Assembly: GCA_963828755.1 (NCBI GenBank)
Contig: CAWHFY010000003.1
Coordinates: 124,001-188,000 of the forward strand
Length of the DNA: 64,000 nt
Reading direction: 5' to 3'
DNA from: WHSW01 sp963828755
GTDB taxonomy: Bacteria; Actinomycetota; Thermoleophilia; Solirubrobacterales; 70-9
Shown: in pieces, positions 47,127-56,224 of the stretch
Layout of the letters: the number at the start of each line of letters is the position of its first letter
How positions within the stretch are numbered: the stretch's first letter is position 1
Notes under the pieces: generated by a model
What the model was told of the DNA's origin: nothing
The model's database searches: none
Seen by the model: the letters and a program-made list of their open reading frames with translations, nothing else
Program-made: the position numbers and the translations under genes

Positions 47127-47798
47127 TTGATCGCCCACTTCATCCGCCACGGCGAATCGGTCTCCAACGCGGAGCCCGGTCGCGACCTCCCGGACGAGCG
47201 TGGCGACCGGCTCACCGAGCGCGGCCACGCGCAGGCGGCGGCCGCCGCTCAGCACCTCGGCGGACTCGGGATCGAACGACTGTGGTCGAGCCCGCTGCGC
47301 CGCGCCCGCGAGACGGCGGCGCCGATCGCGGCCGAGCTCGGGCTGGAGGTCGAGATCCACGACGACCTGCGCGAGCTGCGCGAGGCGGACGGCCACGCCG
47401 AGCTCGCCGGCGAGGAGCAGCGGCTGCGGCGCTGGTCGGTGTGGATGGCCGAGCACCCGGACCAGCCCGACTTCGCTCCGCCCGGCGGCGAATCGTTCGC
47501 CGCGATGCTCGATCGGGTCGAGCGCGTCAAGGCGCTGCTGCTCGAGCACCGTGACCAGCGGGTGCTCGCGGTCAGCCACGGGATCCTGCTGCGCTTCTTG
47601 TTCGTCCACTCGCTGCTCGAGCGCGACTTCGGCCCCGCACAGGTGCCGCGGATGTGGCAGCTGCGGACCGTGAATTGCGGGCTGAGCGCCTTTCAGCACC
47701 GCCGCCACGACGAGGAGATCGCCTACCCGAGCCCGGGCGAGTGGCTCTGCCTCACCTGGATGGCGCGCCCGTGGGATCCCCCGCTGGGTCGCCCGTGA
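47127..47798 (+). CDS. Histidine phosphatase (phosphoglycerate mutase family)
   Basis: A 223-residue histidine-acid-phosphatase-fold protein. The catalytic RHG is in AHFIRHGESVSNAEPG (about residues 3-18), and the second His is in VLAVSHGILLRF. LTERGHAQAAAAA and LWSSPLRRARETA fit the family. Cofactor-dependent mutase or phosphatase activity cannot be separated by eye. TTG at 47127 is the only plausible start close to the conserved N-terminus. Its 3' end overlaps the convergent sulfatase gene by 47 bases. Confidence 0.85.
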   Translation: MIAHFIRHGESVSNAEPGRDLPDERGDRLTERGHAQAAAAAQHLGGLGIERLWSSPLRRARETAAPIAAELGLEVEIHDDLRELREADGHAELAGEEQRLRRWSVWMAEHPDQPDFAPPGGESFAAMLDRVERVKALLLEHRDQRVLAVSHGILLRFLFVHSLLERDFGPAQVPRMWQLRTVNCGLSAFQHRRHDEEIAYPSPGEWLCLTWMARPWDPPLGRP

Positions 47799-49113
47799 TC
47801 GTCCGGGTCGGCTCCGCGGGCGAGACCTGATCGCGGTCGTTGACCTGCGCCCCCGGCGGCGCCGGCACGGGCCCGCGCAACAGCGGGTCGTCGCGATCCT
47901 CCATCCAGGCGTCGAGTCGGCCGCGCAACTGCTCGACGACGGTCGCGTTGGCCGGGTCGCCGATCACGTTGCGGCCTTCGCTCGGGTCGAACGCCAGGTC
48001 GTAGAGCTCCTCGGGGTCGACCCTCTGGTTGGCCCAGCCGAGCTCGACCAGGAGGTCCTTGCTGGCGCTGTCGTCGCAGTTGGCGAGCACGGGATGCGGG
48101 TAATCGTCGTAGCGGCGGATGTACTTCCAGCGCTCGGTTCGGATCGCCCGCTGCGGCTGGTAGGCCGCGTGGTAGGTCATCTCGGTGAAGACCTCATCGT
48201 GGAGGCGGTCGGTCTCGCCGCGGACCAGGGGCATCAGCGACTCGCCCTCGGCCCAGGCGGGCGTGTCGATCCCGGCCTGCTCGCAGATCGTCGGGTAGAT
48301 ATCGAGGTGAGTGACGAGCGCGTCGATCACCTTGCCGCCCATGAACCCGCCGGGCCCGCGAACGATCAGCATCACCCCCGTGCCGCGGTCGTACAGGGTC
48401 GCCTTCGCGCCCGGGAAGGCGAGGCCGTGGTCGGTGGTGCAGATGATCAGGGTGCGGTCGGCGAGCCCCGTCGTGTGCAGGCCGTTGAGGACCGCCCCGA
48501 TCCCCTGGTCGAGCGAGCGGGCGCTGGCCTTGAACGCGGCCATGTCCTGGCGGGTCGCTGAGGTGTCGGGGAGGTTCGGCGGCGGCAGCGAGTAGAGCGT
48601 GTCGCGGACCGAGGTCGGGGCGGCGAACGAGCGGTGGGTCTCGAAGAAGCCGACCGAGGCGAAGAACGGCTCCTCGGCGCGCGCGAGGACCTCGAGCGCT
48701 TTCGGCGCGATCTCGTTCGCGTGCGTGCTGTCGACCGGAATGACCTCGTCGTAGCCGATCACCGCCGGGTCGACCGAGATGTGCTGCTCGCCGACCAGCG
48801 TCGTGCGGTAGCCGGCCGCGCGCAGCGGATGGACGAGGTGGTGGCCGTAGTCCTTGAGCTGCCAGCCGCGGTGGGCGAGCCCGAGCATCCCGTTGCCGGC
48901 GCCGCTCTGGCCGGTCAGCAGGCACGCGCGGCTGCCCGAGCAGGTCGGCATCGCGCAGAACGCCTCGCGGAAGAGAACGCCCTGGTCGGCGAGCAGCTGG
49001 ATGTTCGGGGTCGGGACCGCGAACCCGTACGGCTGCACGTAGCGGCCGGTGTCGTGCGAGTGGATGTAGAGGATGTTCGGCGGCTTGTCGGCCGGCGCCG
49101 GCGCGGCGCTCAC
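47752..49113 (-). CDS. Type I sulfatase
   Basis: A 453-residue alkaline-phosphatase-superfamily sulfatase. The metal site starts ILYIHSHDTGRY (D21). The activation motif is TCSGSRACLLTG, with Cys58 the residue converted to formylglycine; Gly replaces the more common Pro/Ala at the third place, which is known in some sulfatases. ICTTDHGLAFPGAKATLYDRG supplies later metal ligands. The overall pattern resembles heparan N-sulfatase-like enzymes. No signal peptide is seen. GTG at 49113 overlaps the Stf0 sulfotransferase stop (GTGA), so one mRNA encodes both a sulfate-adding and a sulfate-removing enzyme. Confidence 0.88.
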   Translation of the reverse strand: MSAAPAPADKPPNILYIHSHDTGRYVQPYGFAVPTPNIQLLADQGVLFREAFCAMPTCSGSRACLLTGQSGAGNGMLGLAHRGWQLKDYGHHLVHPLRAAGYRTTLVGEQHISVDPAVIGYDEVIPVDSTHANEIAPKALEVLARAEEPFFASVGFFETHRSFAAPTSVRDTLYSLPPPNLPDTSATRQDMAAFKASARSLDQGIGAVLNGLHTTGLADRTLIICTTDHGLAFPGAKATLYDRGTGVMLIVRGPGGFMGGKVIDALVTHLDIYPTICEQAGIDTPAWAEGESLMPLVRGETDRLHDEVFTEMTYHAAYQPQRAIRTERWKYIRRYDDYPHPVLANCDDSASKDLLVELGWANQRVDPEELYDLAFDPSEGRNVIGDPANATVVEQLRGRLDAWMEDRDDPLLRGPVPAPPGAQVNDRDQVSPAEPTRTITGDPAGDPTGAPSR

Positions 49114-50018
49114 GCCGCGGCCCCGGCCGCTGGGACCAGGTCGAACTCGGTGCCGAGCTTGAGGTCCGCGTAACGGCGCGTCCAGTCGTCGTTGATCCCG
49201 TCCGACTGCTTTCGCATCCGCGGCTCGATCTCGCTGCCCTCGGGCAGCTCGAGCCCGAGGCGGTCCAAGACGTTGCGAGTCGCGGCCGAGTAGTCGGCGG
49301 CGAAGTTCTCGTAGAGGACCAGCACCGGCTTGATCCTCGCATGCTCGAAGAACGCGTCCCAGTGGGCCTCCTCGGCGAGGATCCGGTTGAGCAGGTGCTC
49401 GATCGCGCCGTAGTGGAAGCGCAGCTGCGGGCGATGGTCCTCGAGGAAGCTCTTGTAGGGCGGCGCCCCGGTGTCGGACACGCCGGAGCCGCTCGCCGCG
49501 TCCTCCTGGCGCCAGGTCGCGGTCTGCACCGCCTTCCACAGTGAGACCGCCTGGCGGACCTTGTTCGCCCGCACGACGCGGACGAAGGTCAGCTCCGGGA
49601 ACACGGCCGGGAGGATCTCGCCGATCGCCATCCCGCTGTAGGCGGGCACGTTGCGCAGCAGGCTGACGAAGTCGCCGAAGTAGCCCCACATCAGCTTCGC
49701 GCCGAAGACGCCGTTCGGGGTCGTCCCTGCGTCGAGCGCCCACTCGAGGTAACGGTCGTACGCCGCCCGGCTCCACAGTGGCGAGCGCTGCTGCGGCTCG
49801 GAGCCGATCCCGCGCTCGCCGAGGTGGTCGAGGATCGAGCGGTCGTCGATGCCCTCGAAGTACTCCTCCGGGCGGCGCGGGCGGCCCGAGTGGCGCAGCG
49901 CCTCGAAGTACTCCTCCGGGCGGCCGGCGACGCCGGTGTCGGCGAGCGCCTGGCAGACCAGGGTGCTGCCGCTGCGGGGGGTCGCGCAGACGATGTAGGA
50001 GCGTTTGGTCTCAGTCAT
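49110..50018 (-). CDS. Stf0-type sulfotransferase
   Basis: A 302-residue PAPS-dependent sulfotransferase of the Stf0 family, whose founding member sulfates trehalose in mycobacteria. The PAPS loop is CATPRSGSTLVCQAL (about residues 11-25), followed by the family hallmark GRPEEYF. FVRVVRANKVRQAVSLWKA is the 3'-phosphate site. The GRPEEYFEAL segment is followed at once by a near copy (RRPEEYFEG), encoded by two identical 23-base repeats. Trehalose as acceptor is only a family-based guess. Divergent from the persulfide dioxygenase gene. Confidence 0.88.
   Translation of the reverse strand: MTETKRSYIVCATPRSGSTLVCQALADTGVAGRPEEYFEALRHSGRPRRPEEYFEGIDDRSILDHLGERGIGSEPQQRSPLWSRAAYDRYLEWALDAGTTPNGVFGAKLMWGYFGDFVSLLRNVPAYSGMAIGEILPAVFPELTFVRVVRANKVRQAVSLWKAVQTATWRQEDAASGSGVSDTGAPPYKSFLEDHRPQLRFHYGAIEHLLNRILAEEAHWDAFFEHARIKPVLVLYENFAADYSAATRNVLDRLGLELPEGSEIEPRMRKQSDGINDDWTRRYADLKLGTEFDLVPAAGAAA
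49853..49923 (-). repeat. 23-base direct repeat inside the Stf0 gene
   Basis: Identical 23-mers at 49853-49875 and 49901-49923, beginning CCTCGAAGTACTCCTCCG, with period 48 (16 codons). Both are read in frame as (R)PEEYFE. Confidence 0.85.
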
Positions 50019-50080
50019 TCTCTACCATCTTAGTCAGAAAAGTAGGGTTGAACGAAGGTGACGAGTCGGGAAGGATTGCG

Positions 50081-51490
50081 GTGGCAATGCTGTTTCGGCA
50101 AGTGATTCACGAGGATCTCGGTTGCGCCTCGTACCTGGTCGGCGACGTGGGCGAGGGGATCGCTGCGGTCGTCGACCCGCAGTGGGACATCGAGCCATAC
50201 CTCCACCTTTCCCGCCTGCACGGGGTTCGAATCGAGCATGTGCTCGAGACCCACAACCACGCCGACCACGTCTCCGGTCACGGTCGCCTCGCCCGTGCCA
50301 CCGGAGCGACGATCCACATCCACCGGCTCGCCGACGCCGAGTACCCGCACGAGGCCTTCGACGACGGCTGGATCCTGCGCCTCGGCGCGGTTGAGATCGA
50401 GGCCGTCCACACCCCCGGCCACCGGCCCGAGCACACCGCCTTCGTGCTGCGCGACCGCGACTTCGGCGGCGAGCCGACCGCCGTGCTGAGCGGCGACTCG
50501 CTGTTCGTCGGCGACGTCGCGCGCCCCGACCTCGCGGTGGAGCCCGAGGAGGGCGCGCGCGATCTCTACCGATCGCTGAACGAGCGGCTGTTCACGCTCC
50601 CGGCCAGCGCCGAGGTCTGGCCCGGGCACCTGGGCGGCTCGCTGTGCGGCGGCTCGGGGATCGACCACCGGACCTCGTCGACGATCGGCTTCGAGCTCGC
50701 GCACAACCACGCCGTCGGGTTCGCCAACGCCGACGAGTTCGCCGCCGACGCGATCGCGTCGCTCGGGGACCGCCCGCCCAACGTCGAACACGTCGTCGAC
50801 CTCAACCGCGGCCCGCTGGTCGATCAACTCGGTGCCCCGGCGCCGCTCAGCCCCCGCGCCGTCGAGGTCGCGATCGCCGGCGGCGCCCTGCTCGTCGACG
50901 CGCGCACCAACGATCAGTTCGACGAGGCGCACATCCCCGGTGCGATCAGCGCCTCGGCCTATGACACCGGTTTCGCGACCAAGGTCGCCAAGGTCGCCCC
51001 GCCGGACGTCGAGTTGATCGTCGTCGCGGCCTCCGACGGCTACGAGCTCGCCGCCGCCGACCTGCTCGCCTCGGTCGGCCTACGGGTGCGCGGCTTCCTG
51101 GTCGGCGGGATGACCGCCTGGCGCTCGGAGGGCCGCCAGGTCAGCCGCCTCGAACTGATCGACCCGGCGCAGCTCGGCGAGCGGCTCGACGCCGGGGAGC
51201 CGCTCACGGTCGTGGATGTTCGCGCGGCGTCGGAGTTCGCCGCCGGCCACATTCGCGACTCGATCCACATCCCGTACGGCGAGCTCACCGACCGGCTCAC
51301 CGAGCTGCCGACCGACCGCTCGCTCGCCGCGATCTGCAGCGGAGGCAAGCGCTCCGGCCTGGCCGCGTCGATCCTCCAGCGCGAGGGCTTCGAGAACGTG
51401 ATCCACGTCGGCAACGGCGGCGTCGTCACCTGGAAGCGCGCCGGCCGCCCGTTGGTCAGCGACGAGCCGCAGCCGACGCCGGTCGGCTGA
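50081..51490 (+). CDS. Persulfide dioxygenase-like MBL protein with two rhodanese domains
   Basis: About 469 residues. Residues 1-250 are a metallo-beta-lactamase fold of the ETHE1/glyoxalase II type with the metal motif THNHADH (H56, H58, D60, H61 from the ATG), then HTPGHRPEHTAF and LSGDSLFVGDVARPDL. Two rhodanese domains follow. The first (about 260-355) has AASDGYE where the catalytic Cys should be, so it is probably inactive. The second (about 360-460) has the active loop CSGGKRSG. It probably oxidises glutathione-type persulfide to sulfite. The start is GTG 50081 or ATG 50087. Confidence 0.88.
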   Translation: MAMLFRQVIHEDLGCASYLVGDVGEGIAAVVDPQWDIEPYLHLSRLHGVRIEHVLETHNHADHVSGHGRLARATGATIHIHRLADAEYPHEAFDDGWILRLGAVEIEAVHTPGHRPEHTAFVLRDRDFGGEPTAVLSGDSLFVGDVARPDLAVEPEEGARDLYRSLNERLFTLPASAEVWPGHLGGSLCGGSGIDHRTSSTIGFELAHNHAVGFANADEFAADAIASLGDRPPNVEHVVDLNRGPLVDQLGAPAPLSPRAVEVAIAGGALLVDARTNDQFDEAHIPGAISASAYDTGFATKVAKVAPPDVELIVVAASDGYELAAADLLASVGLRVRGFLVGGMTAWRSEGRQVSRLELIDPAQLGERLDAGEPLTVVDVRAASEFAAGHIRDSIHIPYGELTDRLTELPTDRSLAAICSGGKRSGLAASILQREGFENVIHVGNGGVVTWKRAGRPLVSDEPQPTPVG

Positions 51491-51541
51491 GCCGGCCCGC
51501 GCTGCAGGTCGCGCGGATAGCCCGATGCGGCCGGCGGCGGC

Positions 51542-53188
51542 TCAGGTGAGCGAGCGCTCGAACGACGTGTGCAGCTCGCGCTCGTCGGTTTCCGGGTCCC
51601 CCACCGTGCGTTCGAGCATCACCGACGCCTCACGGCCGTCGATCGACATCGTCGCGACCTGGTTGTCGTAGAAGGGGCCCTCGACCAGGCGCCAGCGCAC
51701 CCGCTCGCGGTCGACGCCGGCGAGCCGGGCGAGACCGCGAAAGGCGACCGCGGGCACGCGCGAGTCGCCGAGGTCGATCGTCTTGCGCTCGCGGCTGTCG
51801 AGCGCGTTGCGAAACGGCGAGCACACGGCCTGCCAGACGCTGCTGCGGACCCCCGCCGAGGCCGGGAAGGCGAGCTCCGCGAGGTAGGCATGGTGGACGT
51901 CGCCGGAGAGCACCGTGATCGTCGCCGGCGGCGTCCCGAACTCGCCGGCGCCGGCACGGGCGAGCAGCCCGGTGAGGCGTTCGAACGACGCCCCGAACGC
52001 CGCCCAATGGTCGAAGTCGGCGGCGCGGCGCAGCTTCTCACCCTGGCGAGCGGCGGCCTTGCCCCAGGCGCCGCGGGCGACCGCCTCTCCCCAGCGCTCG
52101 GCGTGGTGCAGCGCGGGCGCCAGCACGAGCGGGTCCGACGTGCCGATCAGCAGGTGGTCGAAGTCGCCGGAGAGGTGCTGCTCGAGCCAGCGCCACTCCT
52201 CCTCGTTGAGCATCGAGCGCTTGTCCTCGTCGAGTACCCGTCCGATCCGCGAGTCGATCACGACGAGCCGGGCGCTGCCGAAGTCGCGGCAGTAGCTCCA
52301 GCGGGCGCCGTCCCGGATGCCGCGTTCGTTGGCGGCGAACTCGCGCAGGACGTCCCAGCCGTCGTCGGCCTCGCGCACCCGGGCGAGCAGGTCGCTGTCG
52401 CGGATCAGCTGCGGCGACAGGTTGCCGATGAACTGGTAGAGCCAGTAGGTGGCGATCCCGGCGCACTCGCGCTCGGCCCACCAGTCGAGCTTCGCCATGT
52501 CCTCGACCCACGCGGCGGAGATGTTCCAGTCGTCGTGGATGTCGTGGTCGTCGATCACCATCGAGGTCGACACGGTCGACAGCAGCCAGCGGATGTGCGG
52601 GTCCTCCCAGGACTCGCGATACAGCCGCGTGTACTCCTCGAAGTCGGCGACTTCCTCCCCCGGTGGCTTGCGGATGTCGCGGCGCTTGCGGATGAACGCG
52701 AGGGTCTCGGGCGAGACCTCGTCGGCGTATACCTGGTCGCCGAGCAACAGCAACGCCTGTGGCCAGCGGTCCGGATCGCCGCTCAGCATCTCGACCACGA
52801 GCGTGTAGAGGGCGTCGAACTCGCGCCCGTCCGAGTGCGTCTCCTTCGGCAGCGTGTACGGGCCGTGGTGGGGCAGCGAGACGCGGCAGGAGCCGAACGC
52901 GAGGCGCAACGGACCGTCGCCACCGAGCGTGCCGATCGCGCTCGGCGGCAGGTCGGAGCCCTCCTCGGGCCAGCGCCGCTCGCCATCGAGCGCCACCTCG
53001 TACTCGGTCCGCGAACCGGGATCAAGCCCGTCGACGATCACGAGCGCGAAGTGGTGGCCGGCGACGTTGAAGGTTGGCTCGCGATGGCCGAGGATCTCCA
53101 CCTCGCACGCCTCGTCGGTCTCGACCCAGAGCACGGCCTCGGTCTCCCCGACGTAACGCAGCAGTGGTCCGAGCACGAGCTTCGCCAT
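51542..53188 (-). CDS. PhoD-like metallophosphatase
   Basis: A 548-residue protein. An N-terminal beta-sandwich (residues 1-85) precedes a PhoD-type phosphatase domain. Metal ligands are in LLLLGDQVYADE, VIDDHDIHDDWN and LSGDVHHAYLAEL. The family are calcium/iron-dependent phosphodiesterases or phosphomonoesterases, but no Tat or Sec signal is present, so this one is probably cytoplasmic, as in a subset of actinobacterial members. The ATG at 53188 gives a start directly before the beta-sandwich. It is divergent from the metallopeptidase, 58 bases away. Confidence 0.88.
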   Translation of the reverse strand: MAKLVLGPLLRYVGETEAVLWVETDEACEVEILGHREPTFNVAGHHFALVIVDGLDPGSRTEYEVALDGERRWPEEGSDLPPSAIGTLGGDGPLRLAFGSCRVSLPHHGPYTLPKETHSDGREFDALYTLVVEMLSGDPDRWPQALLLLGDQVYADEVSPETLAFIRKRRDIRKPPGEEVADFEEYTRLYRESWEDPHIRWLLSTVSTSMVIDDHDIHDDWNISAAWVEDMAKLDWWAERECAGIATYWLYQFIGNLSPQLIRDSDLLARVREADDGWDVLREFAANERGIRDGARWSYCRDFGSARLVVIDSRIGRVLDEDKRSMLNEEEWRWLEQHLSGDFDHLLIGTSDPLVLAPALHHAERWGEAVARGAWGKAAARQGEKLRRAADFDHWAAFGASFERLTGLLARAGAGEFGTPPATITVLSGDVHHAYLAELAFPASAGVRSSVWQAVCSPFRNALDSRERKTIDLGDSRVPAVAFRGLARLAGVDRERVRWRLVEGPFYDNQVATMSIDGREASVMLERTVGDPETDERELHTSFERSLT

Positions 53189-53246
53189 GCGGCCACCGTA
53201 CCCCCCTGGTGCCGACCCCGAACCGCCGGAGTGAGAAGATCGGCAA

Positions 53247-55673
53247 ATGACGGGGCTCGGCAGTAAGGGGCTGATCGCGGCCGTGGCCGCGATGGCCTGC
53301 CTCGCGGCGGCGCCTCCGGCGGGTGCCGTCACCTGCGACGGAACCGCCCGGGCCGGAGCGTCGGGAGCGCCGGAGCTGCTGACCGGATGTGGGCGCGACG
53401 ACCCGGGGCTCGGCGCCGGAAGCCTCGCAGCGACGACCCTCGAGCGACTCGAGCCGGCGCTCGGAGTGAAGCCGGCGACGCTCGACCCGGTGGACGCGTC
53501 CCGCGGTCCGGCAGGCCGGGTGATCCGGCTGCAGCAGACGCTCGGCGGGGTCCCCGTGTTCGGCGGCGAGGTCGTGCTCGCCTATGGACGGGGCGGGGCG
53601 GTCGACTGGGTGCGCACGACGGCGCTGCGCCAGGGCCCGCCTGCGGCGGGCGATCGGATCGGTCGCGACCGGGCGGTCGAGATCGCTGGAGACGCGGTCG
53701 CCGGCGGCGCGCCAGGTTCGGTGGCCGACGCGCGGCTGGTCGTGCTGCCACGGCCGGGCGCCACGGCGCGGCTCAGCTGGCAGGTCGTGGTGCCGACAGG
53801 CACCCCGACCGAATGGAACGTGTTCGTCGACGCCGCGACCGGTGACGTGCTCGACTCCTGGGACGCGCTCACCGACGCGAACTCCGCCTCGATCTTCGAC
53901 CCGAACCCGGTTCAGACAGCCGGCGGTTACACGGGGCTCACCGACTCCGGCGACGCGGACAGCGCCGCGCTCACCGCCCAGCGCACGACAGCCTTCCCGC
54001 TCACGAATCTGACCCCAGCCTTGAACACCCTCAAGGGCGACTACGCCGACCTGACCGCCACGGGCATCACCGGCAGCAGCCTTCCGTATACCCCGGGGTC
54101 GGCACACTCGGCGTCGCGCGACTACGACTTCACGCGTTCCGACGACCGCTTCGAAGAAGCGAGCGTCTACGCGGCGATCACCGGGATCCAAACGAAGATC
54201 CAGGCACTCGGGTTCAGCGATGTGAACAACAGGTCGATCCCGATCGACGTCCACTACTTCGCGGACGACAACTCCTTCTATTCGCCGTTCGACGGCGGCC
54301 TCCACTTCGGCGACGGCGGGGTCGACGACGCCGAGGACGCCGACATCGTCGCCCACGAGTACGGGCACGCCGTCCAGGACGACCAGGTGCCGGGGTTCGG
54401 GCCCGGCGGCGATACGGAGCAGGGGGCGATCGGCGAGGGCTTCGGCGACCTGCTCGCGGCGATGTACTACCTCGACCACGGCAACTCGACCTACCAGGCG
54501 ACGCGCCGCTACTGCGTCGGCGATTGGGACGCGGTCTCCTACAACCCGTTCACCGCGGCGTCCGACGGCAGCGGCTGCCTGCGCTGGATCGACGGCACCA
54601 ACGAGCTCAACGGCTCCGACATCGGCGCCTACGGGGGCTCGCCGAGCGAGGTCCACGACGACGGTCGTTACTGGTCGGCGGCGATGACCTGCGTCTTCGA
54701 GGGACTCGGCGGCAATCCCACCGCCCGCGACACGCTCCTCAGGCTCGTCCTCGCACACCACGAGCTGCTCGTGCCCACCAGCTCGGATGACGGCTTCGAG
54801 GACTCCGTCGCGGCCTTGAAGGAGGTCGACGAGACGCTCTTCGGCGGCACCCACGTGCAGCTGATCGACGATTGCGCCCTCCTCCGTGGACTGATCAGCC
54901 CACCCCCAGCCGACACCACCCCGCCGACGGTGACGGCGAGCGTGGACCCGCCGAGCCCCGACGGCAAGCACGGCTATTACCGCGGCGACGTGAGCGTCAG
55001 CTGGTCGATCTCGGATCCCGAGTCATTCGCCACCGCAAGCGGCTGCGAGCCGGCCACGATCTCGACCGACACCGAGGGCGCGGTGTTGAGCTGCACCGCG
55101 ACCAGCGCCGGCGGGGTGACCGCGAAGACGGTGACGATCAAGCGCGACGCGACCGCGCCGAGGACCAAGCTGCTCAAGACACCGGCGAAGCGGACCGCGA
55201 AGCGGCGCGCGCGATTCGCCTTCGGCGCCGGAAGCCAGGAGAGGGGCGAGCGGTTCGAGTGCGCGCTCGACGGTGCTCCGTTCAAGGCCTGCACCTCGCC
55301 GGCGAAGGTGCGGGTGAGGCCGGGGCGCCACGAGTTCGCAGTCCGGGCGATCGACGCGGCCGGCAACCGGGACGCCAGCCCGGCGCGCTACGCCTGGAGG
55401 AGCGCAAGCGCTAACCGAGCTCGGGCAGGCCCTCGTCGGGGGTCGACGCCTCGGCGTGGAGGCGCCGCGGGATGCGGCCGGCGTGCCGCGCCGCGTGGCC
55501 GGCCTCGACCGCCTTGCGCATCGCGATCGCCATCAGCGCCGGGTCGGCGGCGCGCGAGACCGCGCTCGCGAGCAGCACAGCGTCGCAGCCGAGCTCCATC
55601 GCCTGGGCGGCGTCGGAGGCGGTGCCGAGCCCGGCGTCGCAGATCACCGGGACCGACGCGGCGTCGACGATGA
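53247..55673 (+). CDS. Secreted M36/M4-like zinc metallopeptidase
   Basis: Up to 808 residues. A signal peptide (GLIAAVAAMACLAAAPPAGA) is followed by a FTP/PepSY-like propeptide (residues ~60-215). The peptidase domain has zinc motif AHEYGHAVQD near residue 370 and GEGFGDLLAAMYY, the pattern of fungalysin/thermolysin-like enzymes. Two Ig-like beta domains follow (ending near ARYAWR). The last ~85 residues are Arg/Pro-rich and antisense to thiG. The natural end is probably the TAA at 55412-55414, in another frame (RKR-stop), after a one-base error. It probably degrades extracellular protein. Confidence 0.85.
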   Translation: MTGLGSKGLIAAVAAMACLAAAPPAGAVTCDGTARAGASGAPELLTGCGRDDPGLGAGSLAATTLERLEPALGVKPATLDPVDASRGPAGRVIRLQQTLGGVPVFGGEVVLAYGRGGAVDWVRTTALRQGPPAAGDRIGRDRAVEIAGDAVAGGAPGSVADARLVVLPRPGATARLSWQVVVPTGTPTEWNVFVDAATGDVLDSWDALTDANSASIFDPNPVQTAGGYTGLTDSGDADSAALTAQRTTAFPLTNLTPALNTLKGDYADLTATGITGSSLPYTPGSAHSASRDYDFTRSDDRFEEASVYAAITGIQTKIQALGFSDVNNRSIPIDVHYFADDNSFYSPFDGGLHFGDGGVDDAEDADIVAHEYGHAVQDDQVPGFGPGGDTEQGAIGEGFGDLLAAMYYLDHGNSTYQATRRYCVGDWDAVSYNPFTAASDGSGCLRWIDGTNELNGSDIGAYGGSPSEVHDDGRYWSAAMTCVFEGLGGNPTARDTLLRLVLAHHELLVPTSSDDGFEDSVAALKEVDETLFGGTHVQLIDDCALLRGLISPPPADTTPPTVTASVDPPSPDGKHGYYRGDVSVSWSISDPESFATASGCEPATISTDTEGAVLSCTATSAGGVTAKTVTIKRDATAPRTKLLKTPAKRTAKRRARFAFGAGSQERGERFECALDGAPFKACTSPAKVRVRPGRHEFAVRAIDAAGNRDASPARYAWRSASANRARAGPRRGSTPRRGGAAGCGRRAAPRGRPRPPCASRSPSAPGRRRARPRSRAAQRRSRAPSPGRRRRRCRARRRRSPGPTRRRR

Positions 55674-56224
55674 TTCGCAGGTTGTAGGGATTGCGGATCC
55701 CGGCGCCGGAGCCGATCGGCGACCCGAGCGGCATCACCGCGGCGCACCCGGCCGCCTCGAGCCGCGCCGCGAGGATCGGATCGTCGTTCGTATACGGCAG
55801 CACCGTGAAGCCGTCACCGACCAGCTGCTCGGCGGCGGCGAGAAGCTCTGGGGCATCGGGCAGCAGGGTGCGGTCGTCGCCGATCACCTCGAGCTTCACC
55901 CAATCGGTCTCGAACGCCTCGCGCGCGAGCTGGGCGGTGCGGACGGCGTCCCGGGCCGTGTAGCAGCCGGCCGTGTTCGGCAGGCAGAAGAGCCCGAGCC
56001 GCTCGATCAGGTCGACCAGAGAGCCGTGAGCCGCGGGGTCGACGCGGCGCAGGGCGACGGTGACGATCTCGGTCCCCGACGCCTCGAGCGCCGCCTCCAT
56101 CTGGGTGAGCGAGCGGAAGCCGCCGGTGCCCACGATGAGGCGGGACGTCCATTCTCGTCCGCCGAGGGTCCAGGTCGCGCCGACCGTCCCTCGCCGCTCG
56201 CCTCTCGTCGCTCGACTCAGCCAC
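55411..56224 (-). CDS. thiG: Thiazole synthase
   Basis: About 265 residues of ThiG, which makes the thiazole phosphate of thiamine from deoxyxylulose phosphate, the ThiS thiocarboxylate and dehydroglycine. LIVGTGGFRSLTQMEAAL, the catalytic Lys in DWVKLEVIGDD, VMPLGSPIGSGAGI and ICDAGLGTASDAAQAMELG are clear. The probable start, GTG at 56224, overlaps the thiS stop but lies one frame off the main protein. The break falls within or just after a heptamer repeat (56194-56214). The C-terminal tail (RRLHAEASTPDEGLPELG) is longer than usual. Confidence 0.92.
56194..56214 (-). repeat. Family C heptamers at the thiG 5' end
   Basis: CCGCTCG, CCTCTCG, TCGCTCG on the plus strand, followed by ACTCAG. They occupy the first codons of thiG, where the start codon and the main frame disagree by one base. 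Confidence 0.8.

Noticed and set aside
55415..55673. The last ~85 codons of the metallopeptidase as real protein
   Set aside because: The stretch is Arg/Pro/Gly-rich, antisense to thiG, and a stop in a neighbouring frame lies exactly where the Ig-like domain ends; treated as probable read-through after a base error.
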